From Pseudomonas graminis (GTDB lineage: Bacteria; Pseudomonadota; Gammaproteobacteria; Pseudomonadales; Pseudomonadaceae), in the NCBI RefSeq assembly GCF_900111735.1, contig NZ_FOHW01000021.1, positions 37,197 to 101,196 of the forward strand: a DNA stretch of 64,000 nucleotides, read 5' to 3'. Shown here piece by piece: positions 1 to 8,977 of this stretch (its first letter is position 1; each line of letters starts with the position of its first letter). Under the pieces are notes generated by a model, which was given only the letters and a program-made list of their open reading frames with translations, was not told the origin of the DNA and did not search any database. A program made the position numbers and the translations under genes.

Positions 1-2626
1 CGACCAGTTTCTCGTCCTTGGCCAGCTTGATCAGGGTCACGCCCTGGGTGTTACGGCCCAGACTCGAGACTTCGCCAACACGGGTACGCACCAGCGTGCC
101 CTGGTCGGAAATCAGCATGATTTCCTCGCCTTCCTGCACCTGAACCGCGCCGACCAGGCGGCCGTTGCGCTCGTTGCTGACCATGGCGATAACGCCCTGA
201 CCGCCACGCTTGTACTCAGGGAATTCGGTGATCGCGGTACGCTTGCCGTAGCCACGCTCCGAAGCAGTGAGGATCTGGCTGCCCTGCTCCGGGATCAACA
301 TGGAAATCAGTTTCTGACCTTCCGGTAGACGCATGCCGCGCACACCGCGAGCCGTACGGCCCATGGCGCGCACATCGGATTCCTTGAAGCGGGTGACCTT
401 GCCGCCGTCGGAGAACAGCATGATTTCCTGCTCGCCATCGGTGACAGCCGCCGAAATCAGGATGTCGCCTTCGTCCAGCTCCAGCGCAATCAGGCCGACG
501 CTGCGTTGACGACTGAACGCCACCAGCGGGGTCTTCTTGACGGTACCGTTGGCGGTCGACATGAAGATGAACGGCGCCTTCTTCTTGTCGGCGGCCTTGA
601 TGCGCGCCTTGCGCTGTTCTTCGGTCTCGTTGCTGTTTTCGAGGTCTTCGGCCTCGGCGTCCACGCCTTCGGCTTCTTCTTCGTCGGCACGCTTGCGCAT
701 GGCTTCGAGATCGACCGGCAGCATGGTCGTGATGTACTCACCTTCGCTCAGCGGCAACAGGTTGACCAGTGGACGGCCACGGGCAGCGCGGGACGCTTCC
801 GGGATCTCGTAGGTCTTGAGCCAGTACACCTTGCCTTTGCTGGAGAACATCAGCAGCGTGGTGTGGCTATTGGCGACCAGCAGGTGAGCGATGTAGTCCT
901 CATCCTTAACGCCGGTGGCCGATTTGCCTTTGCCGCCGCGACGCTGGGCCTGATAAACGGCCAGCGGTTGAGTCTTGGCGTAGCCACCGTGGGAGATGGT
1001 CACGACGCGCTCTTCTTCCGGGATCATGTCGCCAAGGGTCAAATCCAGGCGCGCATCGAGGATCTCGGTGCGACGCACATCGCCGTACTCGGCGCGGATC
1101 AGCTCGAGTTCTTCGCGGATGACTTCCATCAGGCGCGTGGCGCTGTTGAGGATGCGCAGCAGCTCGCCGATCTGAGTCAGGATTTCCTGGTACTCGGTCA
1201 GCAGCTTCTCGTGTTCCAGACCGGTCAGGCGGTGCAGACGCAGTTCAAGGATCGCCTGAGCCTGTTCCGGCGACAGGAAATACTTGCCGTCACGCATGCC
1301 GTACTGAGGATCGAGGTTTTCCGGGCGGGACGATTCGGCGCCTGCGCGCTCGACCATCTCGACCACGGCGCTGGATTCCCACGGCGTGCTGATCAGGCCT
1401 TCTTTGGCTTCAGCCGGGGTCGGCGAGGCTTTGATGAGGGCGATGACCGGATCGATGTTCGACAGGGCAACGGCCTGACCTTCGAGGATGTGACCACGCT
1501 CGCGGGCCTTGCGCAGTTCGAACACGGTGCGACGGGTAACGACTTCGCGACGGTGACGGATGAAGGCTTCCAGCAGGTCCTTGAGGTTCAGGATGCGTGG
1601 GCGGCCGTCGATCAGCGCAACGATGTTGATGCCGAAGACGCTTTGCAGCTGGGTCTGGGCGTAGAGATTGTTGAGGATGACCTCGGGCACTTCGCCGCGA
1701 CGCAGCTCGATGACCACGCGCATGCCGTCCTTGTCGGACTCGTCGCGCAGTTCAGTGATGCCTTCAAGCTTCTTCTCTTTGACCAGCTCGGCGATCTTCT
1801 CGATCAGACGCGCCTTGTTCAGCTGGTACGGCAGTTCGGTGATGACGATCTGCTGGCGACCACCGACTTTGTCGATGTCTTCGACCATGGAGCGGGCGCG
1901 CATATAGATGCGGCCACGTCCGGTCTTGTAGGCTTCGACGATGCCGGCACGACCATTGATGATCGCGGCAGTCGGAAAGTCTGGGCCGGGGATGTACTGC
2001 ATCAACTCGTCGACGGTGAGGTCGCCGTTGTCGATGAGCGCCAGACAGCCGTCGATGACTTCACCGAGGTTGTGCGGCGGAATGTTGGTTGCCATGCCCA
2101 CGGCGATGCCGCTCGAGCCGTTGACGAGCAGGTTGGGAATACGGGTCGGCATGACCGCAGGGATCTGTTCGGTGCCGTCGTAGTTCGGCACCCAGTCCAC
2201 GGTTTCCTTGTGCAGGTCGGCCAGCAGCTCGTGGGCCAGCTTGGTCATGCGCACTTCGGTGTATCGCATGGCGGCCGCGTTGTCGCCGTCCACCGAACCG
2301 AAGTTGCCCTGGCCGTCTACCAGCAGGTAGCGCAGGGAAAAGGGTTGGGCCATACGAACAATGGTGTCGTAGACCGCGGTGTCGCCATGCGGGTGGTACT
2401 TACCGATAACGTCACCGACCACACGGGCGGATTTCTTGTACGGCTTGTTCCAGTCGTTACCCAGTTCGCTCATCGCGAACAGTACCCGCCGGTGCACGGG
2501 CTTCAAGCCGTCGCGCGCATCGGGCAGAGCTCGTCCGACGATGACGCTCATCGCGTAGTCGAGGTAGGACTGCTTCAGCTCGTCTTCGATATTGACCGGG
2601 AGGATTTCTTTGGCCAGTTCGCCCAT
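1..2626 (-). CDS. gyrA: DNA gyrase subunit A (3' end outside window)
   Basis: Catalytic subunit of gyrase, which with GyrB introduces negative supercoils by ATP-driven double-strand passage. Reading left from the ATG at 2626, 875 codons are present and the C-terminal end is cut by the window edge. The active-site tyrosine is Y122 in AMRYTEVRM. The quinolone-resistance-determining region reads GKYHPHGDTAVYDTIV, with T83 and D87, the residues known as quinolone-susceptible in Pseudomonas. The C-terminal part starts the beta-pinwheel, after an acidic/lysine-rich insert (about residues 640-690) of the kind known in Pseudomonas GyrA. It lies downstream of mtnA on the same strand but 305 bp away, so it probably has its own promoter. 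Confidence 0.98.
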   Translation of the reverse strand, partial: MGELAKEILPVNIEDELKQSYLDYAMSVIVGRALPDARDGLKPVHRRVLFAMSELGNDWNKPYKKSARVVGDVIGKYHPHGDTAVYDTIVRMAQPFSLRYLLVDGQGNFGSVDGDNAAAMRYTEVRMTKLAHELLADLHKETVDWVPNYDGTEQIPAVMPTRIPNLLVNGSSGIAVGMATNIPPHNLGEVIDGCLALIDNGDLTVDELMQYIPGPDFPTAAIINGRAGIVEAYKTGRGRIYMRARSMVEDIDKVGGRQQIVITELPYQLNKARLIEKIAELVKEKKLEGITELRDESDKDGMRVVIELRRGEVPEVILNNLYAQTQLQSVFGINIVALIDGRPRILNLKDLLEAFIRHRREVVTRRTVFELRKARERGHILEGQAVALSNIDPVIALIKASPTPAEAKEGLISTPWESSAVVEMVERAGAESSRPENLDPQYGMRDGKYFLSPEQAQAILELRLHRLTGLEHEKLLTEYQEILTQIGELLRILNSATRLMEVIREELELIRAEYGDVRRTEILDARLDLTLGDMIPEEERVVTISHGGYAKTQPLAVYQAQRRGGKGKSATGVKDEDYIAHLLVANSHTTLLMFSSKGKVYWLKTYEIPEASRAARGRPLVNLLPLSEGEYITTMLPVDLEAMRKRADEEEAEGVDAEAEDLENSNETEEQRKARIKAADKKKAPFIFMSTANGTVKKTPLVAFSRQRSVGLIALELDEGDILISAAVTDGEQEIMLFSDGGKVTRFKESDVRAMGRTARGVRGMRLPEGQKLISMLIPEQGSQILTASERGYGKRTAITEFPEYKRGGQGVIAMVSNERNGRLVGAVQVQEGEEIMLISDQGTLVRTRVGEVSSLGRNTQGVTLIKLAKDEKLV

Positions 2627-2931
2627 GAGAAGCCTGATTCCTTTTTCTGGTGAAACCTCGCTCAGCCATCCGGGATGAACAAGGCTTGCCGCTGCCGACG
2701 ATTGTCAGGCAACGACTTACGACAAATCAGCGAGTTATGCCATGAATATGCGCAGTCATAAGGGTCGCCATGCGCCCCTTTGGAAACCGCCGAATGGTAC
2801 CACAATCGCCGTCAGGCACGAAGTGTTTGCAGGTGCCGCGAACACGCCGTTTCGCCAGCAGACGCCTGAGAAGCGCTCACAGAGCCCGATAGCGCGTTTG
2901 ACGACGAATGGCATTATCGGCTGCGGGGTGA
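2627..2931. other. Intergenic region upstream of gyrA, no gene seen
   Basis: 305 bp between the gyrA start and the mtnA stop. Short open frames on both strands have no ribosome-binding site or recognisable product. It presumably carries the gyrA promoter (supercoiling-sensitive in other bacteria), but I cannot assign -35/-10 boxes with confidence. No REP palindrome or clear terminator was seen. Confidence 0.5.
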
Positions 2932-4008
2932 TCAATGCAGGCGTTTGCGGCACATCAGCAGGGCCATTTTCGCCGTATCGGGTCGCTCGACGATGCCCTT
3001 CTCGGTGACGATGGCGTCGATCAGATCGGCAGGCGTCACGTCGAACACCGGGTTGAAGGCGTCGACCTCGGCACCCACGCGCTTGCCGCCGACTTCCAGC
3101 AGTTCACGGCCGTCGCGCTCTTCAATGGGAATGTCGTCGCCACTGGCGAGATTCATGTCGATGGTCGAGCTCGGCGCCACCACCATGAAGCGCACGCCGT
3201 GGTGCATCGCCGCTACCGCCAGCTGGTAAGTACCGATCTTGTTGGCGACGTCGCCGTTGGCGGTAATGCGGTCGGCGCCGACGATGACCCAGGTGATGCC
3301 TTTGGTTTTCATCAGGTGCGCGGCCGCGGAGTCGGCGTTGAGGGTAACCGGAATCCCTTCGTTAACCAGCTCCCATGCCGTCAGGCGCGAGCCCTGCAGC
3401 CAGGGACGGGTTTCGTCGGCGTACACGCGCTCGATCATCCCTTCCAGGTGAGCCGCGCGGATGACGCCGAGGGCGGTACCAAACCCGCCGGTGGCCAGTG
3501 CACCGGTGTTGCAGTGGGTCAGCACGGTCTGCAGATTGCCCTGGTGCTTGCGGATCAGCTCGGCACCCAGTTGCGCCATGGTCAGGTTGGCTTCGCGGTC
3601 GCTCAAGTGAATGGCCACGGCTTCGGCTTCCATGACCGTCAGCGGATCTTCGTGATCCTTGAGGCGATACAGACGCTCGCGCATGCGGTTCAGCGCCCAG
3701 AACAGGTTGACCGCTGTGGGCCGGGAATTGGCCAGCAGGTCGAAGTCTTCTTCCAGAGCCATTTGCCAGTCGCCGCCTTCGGCCAGACGATCAATGACTG
3801 CCAGGACGATGCCGTAAGCCGCACTGATGCCAATGGCCGGCGCGCCGCGTACCACCATCGTGCGAATGGCTTCGGCCACCCCTTCAGCGCTGGTGTAGGG
3901 ATGCCAGGTTTCTTCGAAGGGCAAGACCCGCTGATCCAGCAGATACAACGTGCCGTCCCGCCAATCGATGGCCTTTACCTTCTCAGCAGCCAGTAATCGA
4001 TCGCGCAT
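2932..4008 (-). CDS. mtnA: S-methyl-5-thioribose-1-phosphate isomerase
   Basis: Isomerises 5-methylthioribose-1-phosphate to 5-methylthioribulose-1-phosphate in the methionine salvage pathway (cytosol). The protein has 358 residues, the usual family length, when started at MRDRLL (4008); the frame stays open upstream but the extra residues do not look like the family. It has the eIF-2B alpha/beta/delta-related fold, with the catalytic cysteine motif THCNTGALATGGFGTALG and the catalytic aspartate motif GADRITANGDVANKIGTY. It is divergent from mtaD, whose product acts on methylthioadenosine, so the 164-bp intergenic region serves two linked salvage steps. Confidence 0.97.
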   Translation of the reverse strand: MRDRLLAAEKVKAIDWRDGTLYLLDQRVLPFEETWHPYTSAEGVAEAIRTMVVRGAPAIGISAAYGIVLAVIDRLAEGGDWQMALEEDFDLLANSRPTAVNLFWALNRMRERLYRLKDHEDPLTVMEAEAVAIHLSDREANLTMAQLGAELIRKHQGNLQTVLTHCNTGALATGGFGTALGVIRAAHLEGMIERVYADETRPWLQGSRLTAWELVNEGIPVTLNADSAAAHLMKTKGITWVIVGADRITANGDVANKIGTYQLAVAAMHHGVRFMVVAPSSTIDMNLASGDDIPIEERDGRELLEVGGKRVGAEVDAFNPVFDVTPADLIDAIVTEKGIVERPDTAKMALLMCRKRLH

Positions 4009-4172
4009 TGCACACCCCACTTGATGAATTTTTGAAAAGCCTGCCGCCACAGCGACGGTGCAAAGAAGCAAATCGCCAGCACCTTAAAAAGCCGCCGATT
4101 ATAGCGAGCCGCCTGCGAAGACGCTCGGGTATACTTCGCCGTCCCTGTAATAAGCCATTGGATGCCCGCCCC

Positions 4173-5504
4173 ATGCCCCATTCCGCTGCCCCGCTCGACC
4201 TGTTGTTGCTGCCGGACTGGCTGGTACCGGTCGAACCTGCCGGCGTTGTGTTGCAACAGCACGGGATCGGCATTCGCGATGGCCTGATCGTTTACATCGG
4301 CCCGCGCGCCGAGGCCCTGCGCCAGCCAGCCATCGAAGTGCGCGAGTTGCCGGGCATGCTGCTCAGCCCCGGGCTGATCAACGCCCATGGCCATGCGGCG
4401 ATGACGCTGTTCCGCGGGCTGGCGGACGATCTGCCGCTGATGACCTGGCTGCAGGATCATATCTGGCCGGCCGAGGCGAAATGGGTCGATGAGGATTTCG
4501 TCCGCGACGGCACCGATCTGGCTATCGCCGAACAGTTGAAGGGCGGGATCACCTGCTTCTCCGACATGTATTTCTTTCCCAAGGTCGCCTGCGAGCGGGT
4601 GCACAACAGTGGCATTCGCGCACAGATCACCGTGCCGGTGCTGGACTTCCCGATACCCGGTGCGCGCAACAGCGACGAATCCCTGCACATCGGCATCGAG
4701 CTGTTCAACGATCTTGCCCACCATGACCGCATCAAGATCGCCATGGGGCCCCACGCGCCTTATACCGTCAGCGACGAGAACCTGGAGAAGATCCGGGTCA
4801 TCGCCGATGAGCTGGACGCAATGATCCAGATGCACGTTCACGAAACCGCCTTTGAAGTGCACGAAGCCGTTCAGCAACGTCAGGAACGTCCGCTTGCGCG
4901 ACTCCATCGCCTGGGCCTGCTGGGCCCGCGTTTCCAGGCGGTGCACATGACCCAGATCAGCGATGACGACCTCGCGATGCTGGTCGAAAGCAACTCCAGC
5001 GTCATTCACTGCCCCGAATCGAATCTGAAACTGGCCAGCGGCTTCTGCCCGGTCGAGCGCCTCTGGCAGGCCGGGGTCAACGTCGCCATCGGCACGGATG
5101 GCGCGGCCAGCAACAACGACCTGGACCTGCTCGGCGAAACCCGCACCGCTGCACTGCTGGCGAAAGCCGTTGCCGGCTCGGCCACCGCGCTGGACGCCCA
5201 CCGTGCACTGCGCATGGCCACACTTAACGGCGCCCGCGCCCTGGGCATCGACGATCACACCGGCTCGCTGCAGATCGGCAAGGCCGCCGACATGGTCGCG
5301 TTCGACCTCTCGGGGCTCGCGCAACAGCCCGTCTACGACCCGGTGTCACAACTTATTTATGCCACGGGTCGCGATTGCGTGACTCACGTCTGGGTCGCCG
5401 GCAAGCAGTTGCTGCAAGACAAACGCCTGACCCGCATGGACGAAGAAGCGCTGACCCGAACCGCCAAAGCCTGGGGCAACCGCATCGCGGCAGATAAAGC
5501 CTGA
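4173..5504 (+). CDS. mtaD: 5-methylthioadenosine/S-adenosylhomocysteine deaminase (TRZ/ATZ family)
   Basis: Metal-dependent amidohydrolase. The family deaminates 5'-methylthioadenosine to methylthioinosine, which in Pseudomonas feeds a methylthioinosine phosphorylase and then MtnA. From ATG 4173 it has 443 residues, the expected length; the frame is open upstream to 4008, but that stretch lies in the divergent promoter region. Metal-site motifs are the HxH in INAHGHAAMTLFRG (H72, H74), HVHETAFEV, and a late aspartate in GTDGAASNND. Its position opposite mtnA supports methylthioadenosine over other TRZ/ATZ substrates; S-adenosylhomocysteine may be a second substrate. Confidence 0.93.
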   Translation: MPHSAAPLDLLLLPDWLVPVEPAGVVLQQHGIGIRDGLIVYIGPRAEALRQPAIEVRELPGMLLSPGLINAHGHAAMTLFRGLADDLPLMTWLQDHIWPAEAKWVDEDFVRDGTDLAIAEQLKGGITCFSDMYFFPKVACERVHNSGIRAQITVPVLDFPIPGARNSDESLHIGIELFNDLAHHDRIKIAMGPHAPYTVSDENLEKIRVIADELDAMIQMHVHETAFEVHEAVQQRQERPLARLHRLGLLGPRFQAVHMTQISDDDLAMLVESNSSVIHCPESNLKLASGFCPVERLWQAGVNVAIGTDGAASNNDLDLLGETRTAALLAKAVAGSATALDAHRALRMATLNGARALGIDDHTGSLQIGKAADMVAFDLSGLAQQPVYDPVSQLIYATGRDCVTHVWVAGKQLLQDKRLTRMDEEALTRTAKAWGNRIAADKA

Positions 5505-5571
5505 CCCATTGAGCGCCGCCACGGTCAGATACCGTGGCCGGACACCGAATTCAAGTTTTAGAGGATCACAC

Positions 5572-6270
5572 ATGAGCAACGTCGACCACGCCGAAATCGC
5601 CAAATTCGAGGCCCTCGCCCATCGCTGGTGGGACCGCAACAGCGAGTTCAAGCCGCTTCACGAGATCAATCCGCTGCGGGTGAACTGGATTGACGAACGC
5701 GTGAATCTGGCTGGCAAGAAGGTACTCGACGTCGGCTGCGGCGGCGGCATTCTGAGCGAGGCCATGGCCTTGCGCGGCGCTACCGTGACCGGCATCGACA
5801 TGGGCGAAGCGCCGCTGGCCGTGGCACGACTGCACCAACTGGAATCCGGCGTGAGCGTGGAATACCGGCAGATCACCGCCGAGGCCCTGGCCGAAGAAAT
5901 GCCCGAGCAGTTCGATGTGGTGACCTGCCTGGAAATGCTGGAGCACGTCCCGGACCCGTCGTCGGTGATCCGTGCCTGCTACCAGATGGTCAAGCCGGGC
6001 GGTCAGGTGTTTTTCTCCACCATCAACCGGAATCCCAAGGCGTACCTGTTCGCCATCATCGGCGCCGAATACATCATGAACCTGCTGCCCCGCGGCACCC
6101 ATGACTTCAAGAAATTCATCCGCCCTTCCGAGCTGGGCGCGTGGAGCCGTGATGCCGGGCTGCAGGTCAAGGACATCACCGGCCTGACCTACAACCCGCT
6201 GACCAAGCACTACAAGCTGGCGTCCGACGTCGACGTCAATTACATGATCCAGACACTGCGAGGGGTCTGA
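5572..6270 (+). CDS. ubiG: Ubiquinone biosynthesis O-methyltransferase
   Basis: Performs both SAM-dependent O-methylations of ubiquinone synthesis (the first and last hydroxyl groups of the ring). It has 232 residues from ATG 5572, preceded by AGAGGA. The class I SAM motif is VLDVGCGGGI (residues 51-60), followed by the family-typical VTCLEMLEHVPDP and the membrane-associating segment with NLLPRGTHDFKKFI. It starts 67 bp after mtaD and ends 3 bp before mupP, so ubiG-mupP are probably co-transcribed; the functional link between the two is not obvious. Confidence 0.97.
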   Translation: MSNVDHAEIAKFEALAHRWWDRNSEFKPLHEINPLRVNWIDERVNLAGKKVLDVGCGGGILSEAMALRGATVTGIDMGEAPLAVARLHQLESGVSVEYRQITAEALAEEMPEQFDVVTCLEMLEHVPDPSSVIRACYQMVKPGGQVFFSTINRNPKAYLFAIIGAEYIMNLLPRGTHDFKKFIRPSELGAWSRDAGLQVKDITGLTYNPLTKHYKLASDVDVNYMIQTLRGV

Positions 6271-6273
6271 GCC

Positions 6274-6945
6274 ATGCGCTTGAGGGCAGTTCTCTTCGAC
6301 ATGGACGGCACGCTGCTCGACACCGCGCCGGACTTCATCGCGATCTGCCAGGCAATGCTGGCCGAGCGCGGCCTGCCCCGGGTGGACGACAAACTGGTTC
6401 GCGACCAGATCTCCGGCGGTGCCAGGGCCATGGTCTCGGCGGCGTTCGCGATGTCCCCCGAAGCGCCTGAGTTCGAGGCACTGCGCCTGGAATTTCTGGA
6501 GCGCTATCAGACCGATTGCGCGGTGCACAGCACGCTGTTCGATGGCATGGCCGAGTTGCTGGCCGATATCGAAAAAGCCAACCTGATATGGGGCGTGGTG
6601 ACCAACAAACCGGTGCGCTTCGCTCGGCCGATCATGGAGCAACTGGGTTTATCGGAGCGTTCCGCGGTGCTGATCTGCCCGGACCACGTGACCAAGAGCA
6701 AACCCGATCCCGAGCCACTTTTGCTGGCCTGCAAGATGCTCGATCTGGACCCCGCCAGTGTGCTGTTCGTGGGCGATGACCTGCGTGACATCGAATCCGG
6801 TCGCGACGCCGGCACCAAAACCGCTGCCGTGCGCTACGGCTACATCCATCCTCAAGACAATCCCGATCACTGGGGCGCGGACGTGGTGGTGAATCACCCG
6901 CTGGAGCTGCGCCGGGTCTTGGATGATGCGTTGTGCAGTTGCTGA
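6274..6945 (+). CDS. mupP: N-acetylmuramic acid 6-phosphate phosphatase (HAD family)
   Basis: HAD hydrolase of 223 residues. Motif I is LFDMDGTLLDT (D9 nucleophile, D11), motif II VTNKP, motif III the lysine of SKPDPEPL, motif IV VGDDLRDIESGRDAG. Phosphoglycolate phosphatase (Gph) is the generic reading, but the Pseudomonas gene directly after ubiG is known as MupP, which dephosphorylates MurNAc-6-phosphate in the AmgK/MurU cell-wall recycling route that bypasses de novo UDP-MurNAc synthesis and contributes to intrinsic fosfomycin resistance. The assignment rests on synteny; the family alone would not separate it from Gph. Confidence 0.85.
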   Translation: MRLRAVLFDMDGTLLDTAPDFIAICQAMLAERGLPRVDDKLVRDQISGGARAMVSAAFAMSPEAPEFEALRLEFLERYQTDCAVHSTLFDGMAELLADIEKANLIWGVVTNKPVRFARPIMEQLGLSERSAVLICPDHVTKSKPDPEPLLLACKMLDLDPASVLFVGDDLRDIESGRDAGTKTAAVRYGYIHPQDNPDHWGADVVVNHPLELRRVLDDALCSC

Positions 6946-7005
6946 GGCGACAGTCCGCAACCAAATCCTGCACTGCGCCCATTTAGAAATTGCAAAGGAG
7001 CCGCC

Positions 7006-7752
7006 ATGTTCAATTACTCCGCCCGCCCCGATCTGCTCAAGGACCGGGTCATTCTGGTCACCGGCGCCGGCCGTGGGATTGGCGCCGCTGCCGCGAGAAC
7101 CTACGCTGCCCATGGCGCGACCGTCTTGCTGCTGGGCCGGACCGAAGCGAACCTGAGCGCGTTGTATGACGAAATCGAAGCCGCCGGGCATCCGCAGCCC
7201 GTGGTCATCCCGTTCGATCTAGAGACCGCCCTGCCCCGTCAGTACGACGAGCTCGCCGCGATGATCGAAGCCGAGTTCGGCCGCCTTGACGGCGTATTGC
7301 ACAACGCCTCCATCATTGGCCCGCGCACACCGGTCGAACAGCTCACCGGTGAGCAGTTCATGCAGGTGATGCACGTCAACGTCAACGCCACTTTTATGCT
7401 GACCACCGCGTTGCTGCCGCTGCTCAAGCTGTCGGGTGACGCATCCATTGCCTTCACTTCCAGCAGCGTCGGGCGCAAAGGCCGCGCGTACTGGGGCGCC
7501 TATGGCGTGTCCAAGTTCGCCACCGAAGGGCTAATGCAGACGCTGGCCGATGAAATCGACGGACTTGGGTCGCTGCGCGCCAACAGTATCAATCCGGGCG
7601 CAACCCGCACCGACATGCGCGCCCAGGCGTACCCGGCGGAGGATCCGACCAACAACCCGACGCCGGAAGAGATCATGCCGGTGTACCTGTACCTGATGGG
7701 CCCGGACAGCAAAGGCATCAACGGACAGGCACTGGATGCCCAGACCCGCTGA
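7006..7752 (+). CDS. yciK: YciK-family short-chain dehydrogenase/reductase
   Basis: Classical SDR of 248 residues. Nucleotide-binding motif TGAGRGIG near residue 19, NAS motif (HNASIIGP), catalytic serine in FTSSSVGRKG, and YxxxK in YGVSKFATEG. The start at 7006 follows a good GGAG site. The family is highly conserved after mupP in Pseudomonas, but its physiological substrate is unknown to me. The N-terminal arginine after the glycine motif suggests NADP(H), which is an inference. It begins 60 bp after mupP and may be the last gene of this run. Confidence 0.9.
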   Translation: MFNYSARPDLLKDRVILVTGAGRGIGAAAARTYAAHGATVLLLGRTEANLSALYDEIEAAGHPQPVVIPFDLETALPRQYDELAAMIEAEFGRLDGVLHNASIIGPRTPVEQLTGEQFMQVMHVNVNATFMLTTALLPLLKLSGDASIAFTSSSVGRKGRAYWGAYGVSKFATEGLMQTLADEIDGLGSLRANSINPGATRTDMRAQAYPAEDPTNNPTPEEIMPVYLYLMGPDSKGINGQALDAQTR

Positions 7753-8046
7753 ACCCTGCAGATCCTTCAGCGTTGGCTCATAAAAGGCGAGCGCACTGAA
7801 CAGTGCGTTCCCTCAAATGAATATCTGACCGCTCCGGGCACCCTCCACTCGGCAGTTTTCCGTCATGCTCTGTATCGCGATGCTGTTGGATCCGATACGT
7901 TAGTCAAATCCAAGGCGCGAAAAGGTATCGAACCTGTCACCATCCGCCGCAACTTATTGATTGACAATACGTTTACCGCAGGCAGTCGACTTGGCACGAG
8001 TTTCGCTCTCTCCATTTCAAGCCCGTAGAGGCGAAGGAGCGGAACC
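7753..8046. other. Intergenic region with a small hairpin
   Basis: 294 bp. A perfect 7-bp inverted repeat (CGCACTG-AA-CAGTGCG, 7792-7807) lies 40 bp after yciK but has no T-run, so it is at best a weak terminator. The rest is AT-richer and presumably holds the promoter of the GGDEF gene; GGCGAAGGAGCGG just before 8047 supplies its ribosome-binding site. Confidence 0.4.
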
Positions 8047-8973
8047 ATGAGTTTTCCAACCACCACCAATGCCATTGATTTCGACAGCGTCCGGTTGCAA
8101 CGCCATGGTTTCGCGCCGCAGCACAGCCTCGCCCGGCCTGCCCTCGATTACGAACAGCTCAGGCGTCAGCTCGATCTGCAACTGCAGACCAGTCTCGAAG
8201 CGGACAAGATCCTGTCGATGCTTTTCCAGAGTGTTCAGCAGCTCATCCCGCTGAATGCCCTCAGCTATAAACATCTGCCCACCGATCTGCGCCTGGAACT
8301 GGGCGAACAGGCCCGACATAACGCCACCTACAGCATGACCCATGAAGGCGAGCAGTTGGGCGAGCTGTCGTTCCAGCGCGATCACCGTTTTGCCGAGCAT
8401 GAGCTGGAGCAACTCGAGTCGTCGCTGTCGAGCCTGCTGTATCCCCTGCGCAATGCCCTGCTGTACCGCCACGCCAGCCTGAGTGCGCTGCGTGACCCGC
8501 TGACCGGTGCCGGCAACCGGATTGCCATGGAACAGTCGCTGGTTCGCGAATTCGACATCGCACGCCGTCAGCAGCAACCGCTGTCGGTGCTGATGCTCGA
8601 CATCGACCACTTCAAAGGCATCAACGACACCCACGGCCACGCCACGGGCGATGAAGTGCTGCGGGCCCTGACCAACGTGGTCAAGGATCGCCTGCGCAAC
8701 ATCGATCAGGTGTTCAGGTTTGGCGGTGAGGAGTTTCTCATCGTGCTGACTAACACCAGCCGTGAATCAGCCGCCCTGGTGGGCGAACGCCTGCGCAGCG
8801 CCGCGCTGCAACTCACTTATCCGGTAAAGGGACGGGCTGTGGACCTGACGGTCAGCCTTGGTTGCTCTACGCTGCTGCCGGGCGAATCGTCCGACAGCAT
8901 GTTGCGCCGTGCTGACACGGCCCTTTATGCCGCCAAGCGCAAGGGCCGCAACCGCCTGGAAATGGCGGGCTGA
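8047..8973 (+). CDS. Diguanylate cyclase (GGDEF domain)
   Basis: Soluble protein of 308 residues. The N-terminal ~140 residues form a GAF-like or unassigned sensory region with no membrane segment. The GGDEF domain follows (about 145-305), with the catalytic motif GGEEF at 226-230 and an inhibitory I-site RNID at 217-220, exactly five residues upstream, so product inhibition by c-di-GMP is expected. DALYAAKRKGRNR-type residues near the end (TALYAAKRKGRNR) are typical. It converges with the haem-oxygenase-fold gene 4 bp away. The family makes c-di-GMP from two GTP; the signal sensed is unknown. Confidence 0.93.
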   Translation: MSFPTTTNAIDFDSVRLQRHGFAPQHSLARPALDYEQLRRQLDLQLQTSLEADKILSMLFQSVQQLIPLNALSYKHLPTDLRLELGEQARHNATYSMTHEGEQLGELSFQRDHRFAEHELEQLESSLSSLLYPLRNALLYRHASLSALRDPLTGAGNRIAMEQSLVREFDIARRQQQPLSVLMLDIDHFKGINDTHGHATGDEVLRALTNVVKDRLRNIDQVFRFGGEEFLIVLTNTSRESAALVGERLRSAALQLTYPVKGRAVDLTVSLGCSTLLPGESSDSMLRRADTALYAAKRKGRNRLEMAG

Positions 8974-8977
8974 ACGA

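Noticed and set aside
506..2653. 715-codon open frame on the plus strand
   Set aside because: It is exactly antisense to gyrA. High GC and codon bias leave stop-free antisense frames; the translation is rich in His/Asp/Gly with no family resemblance.
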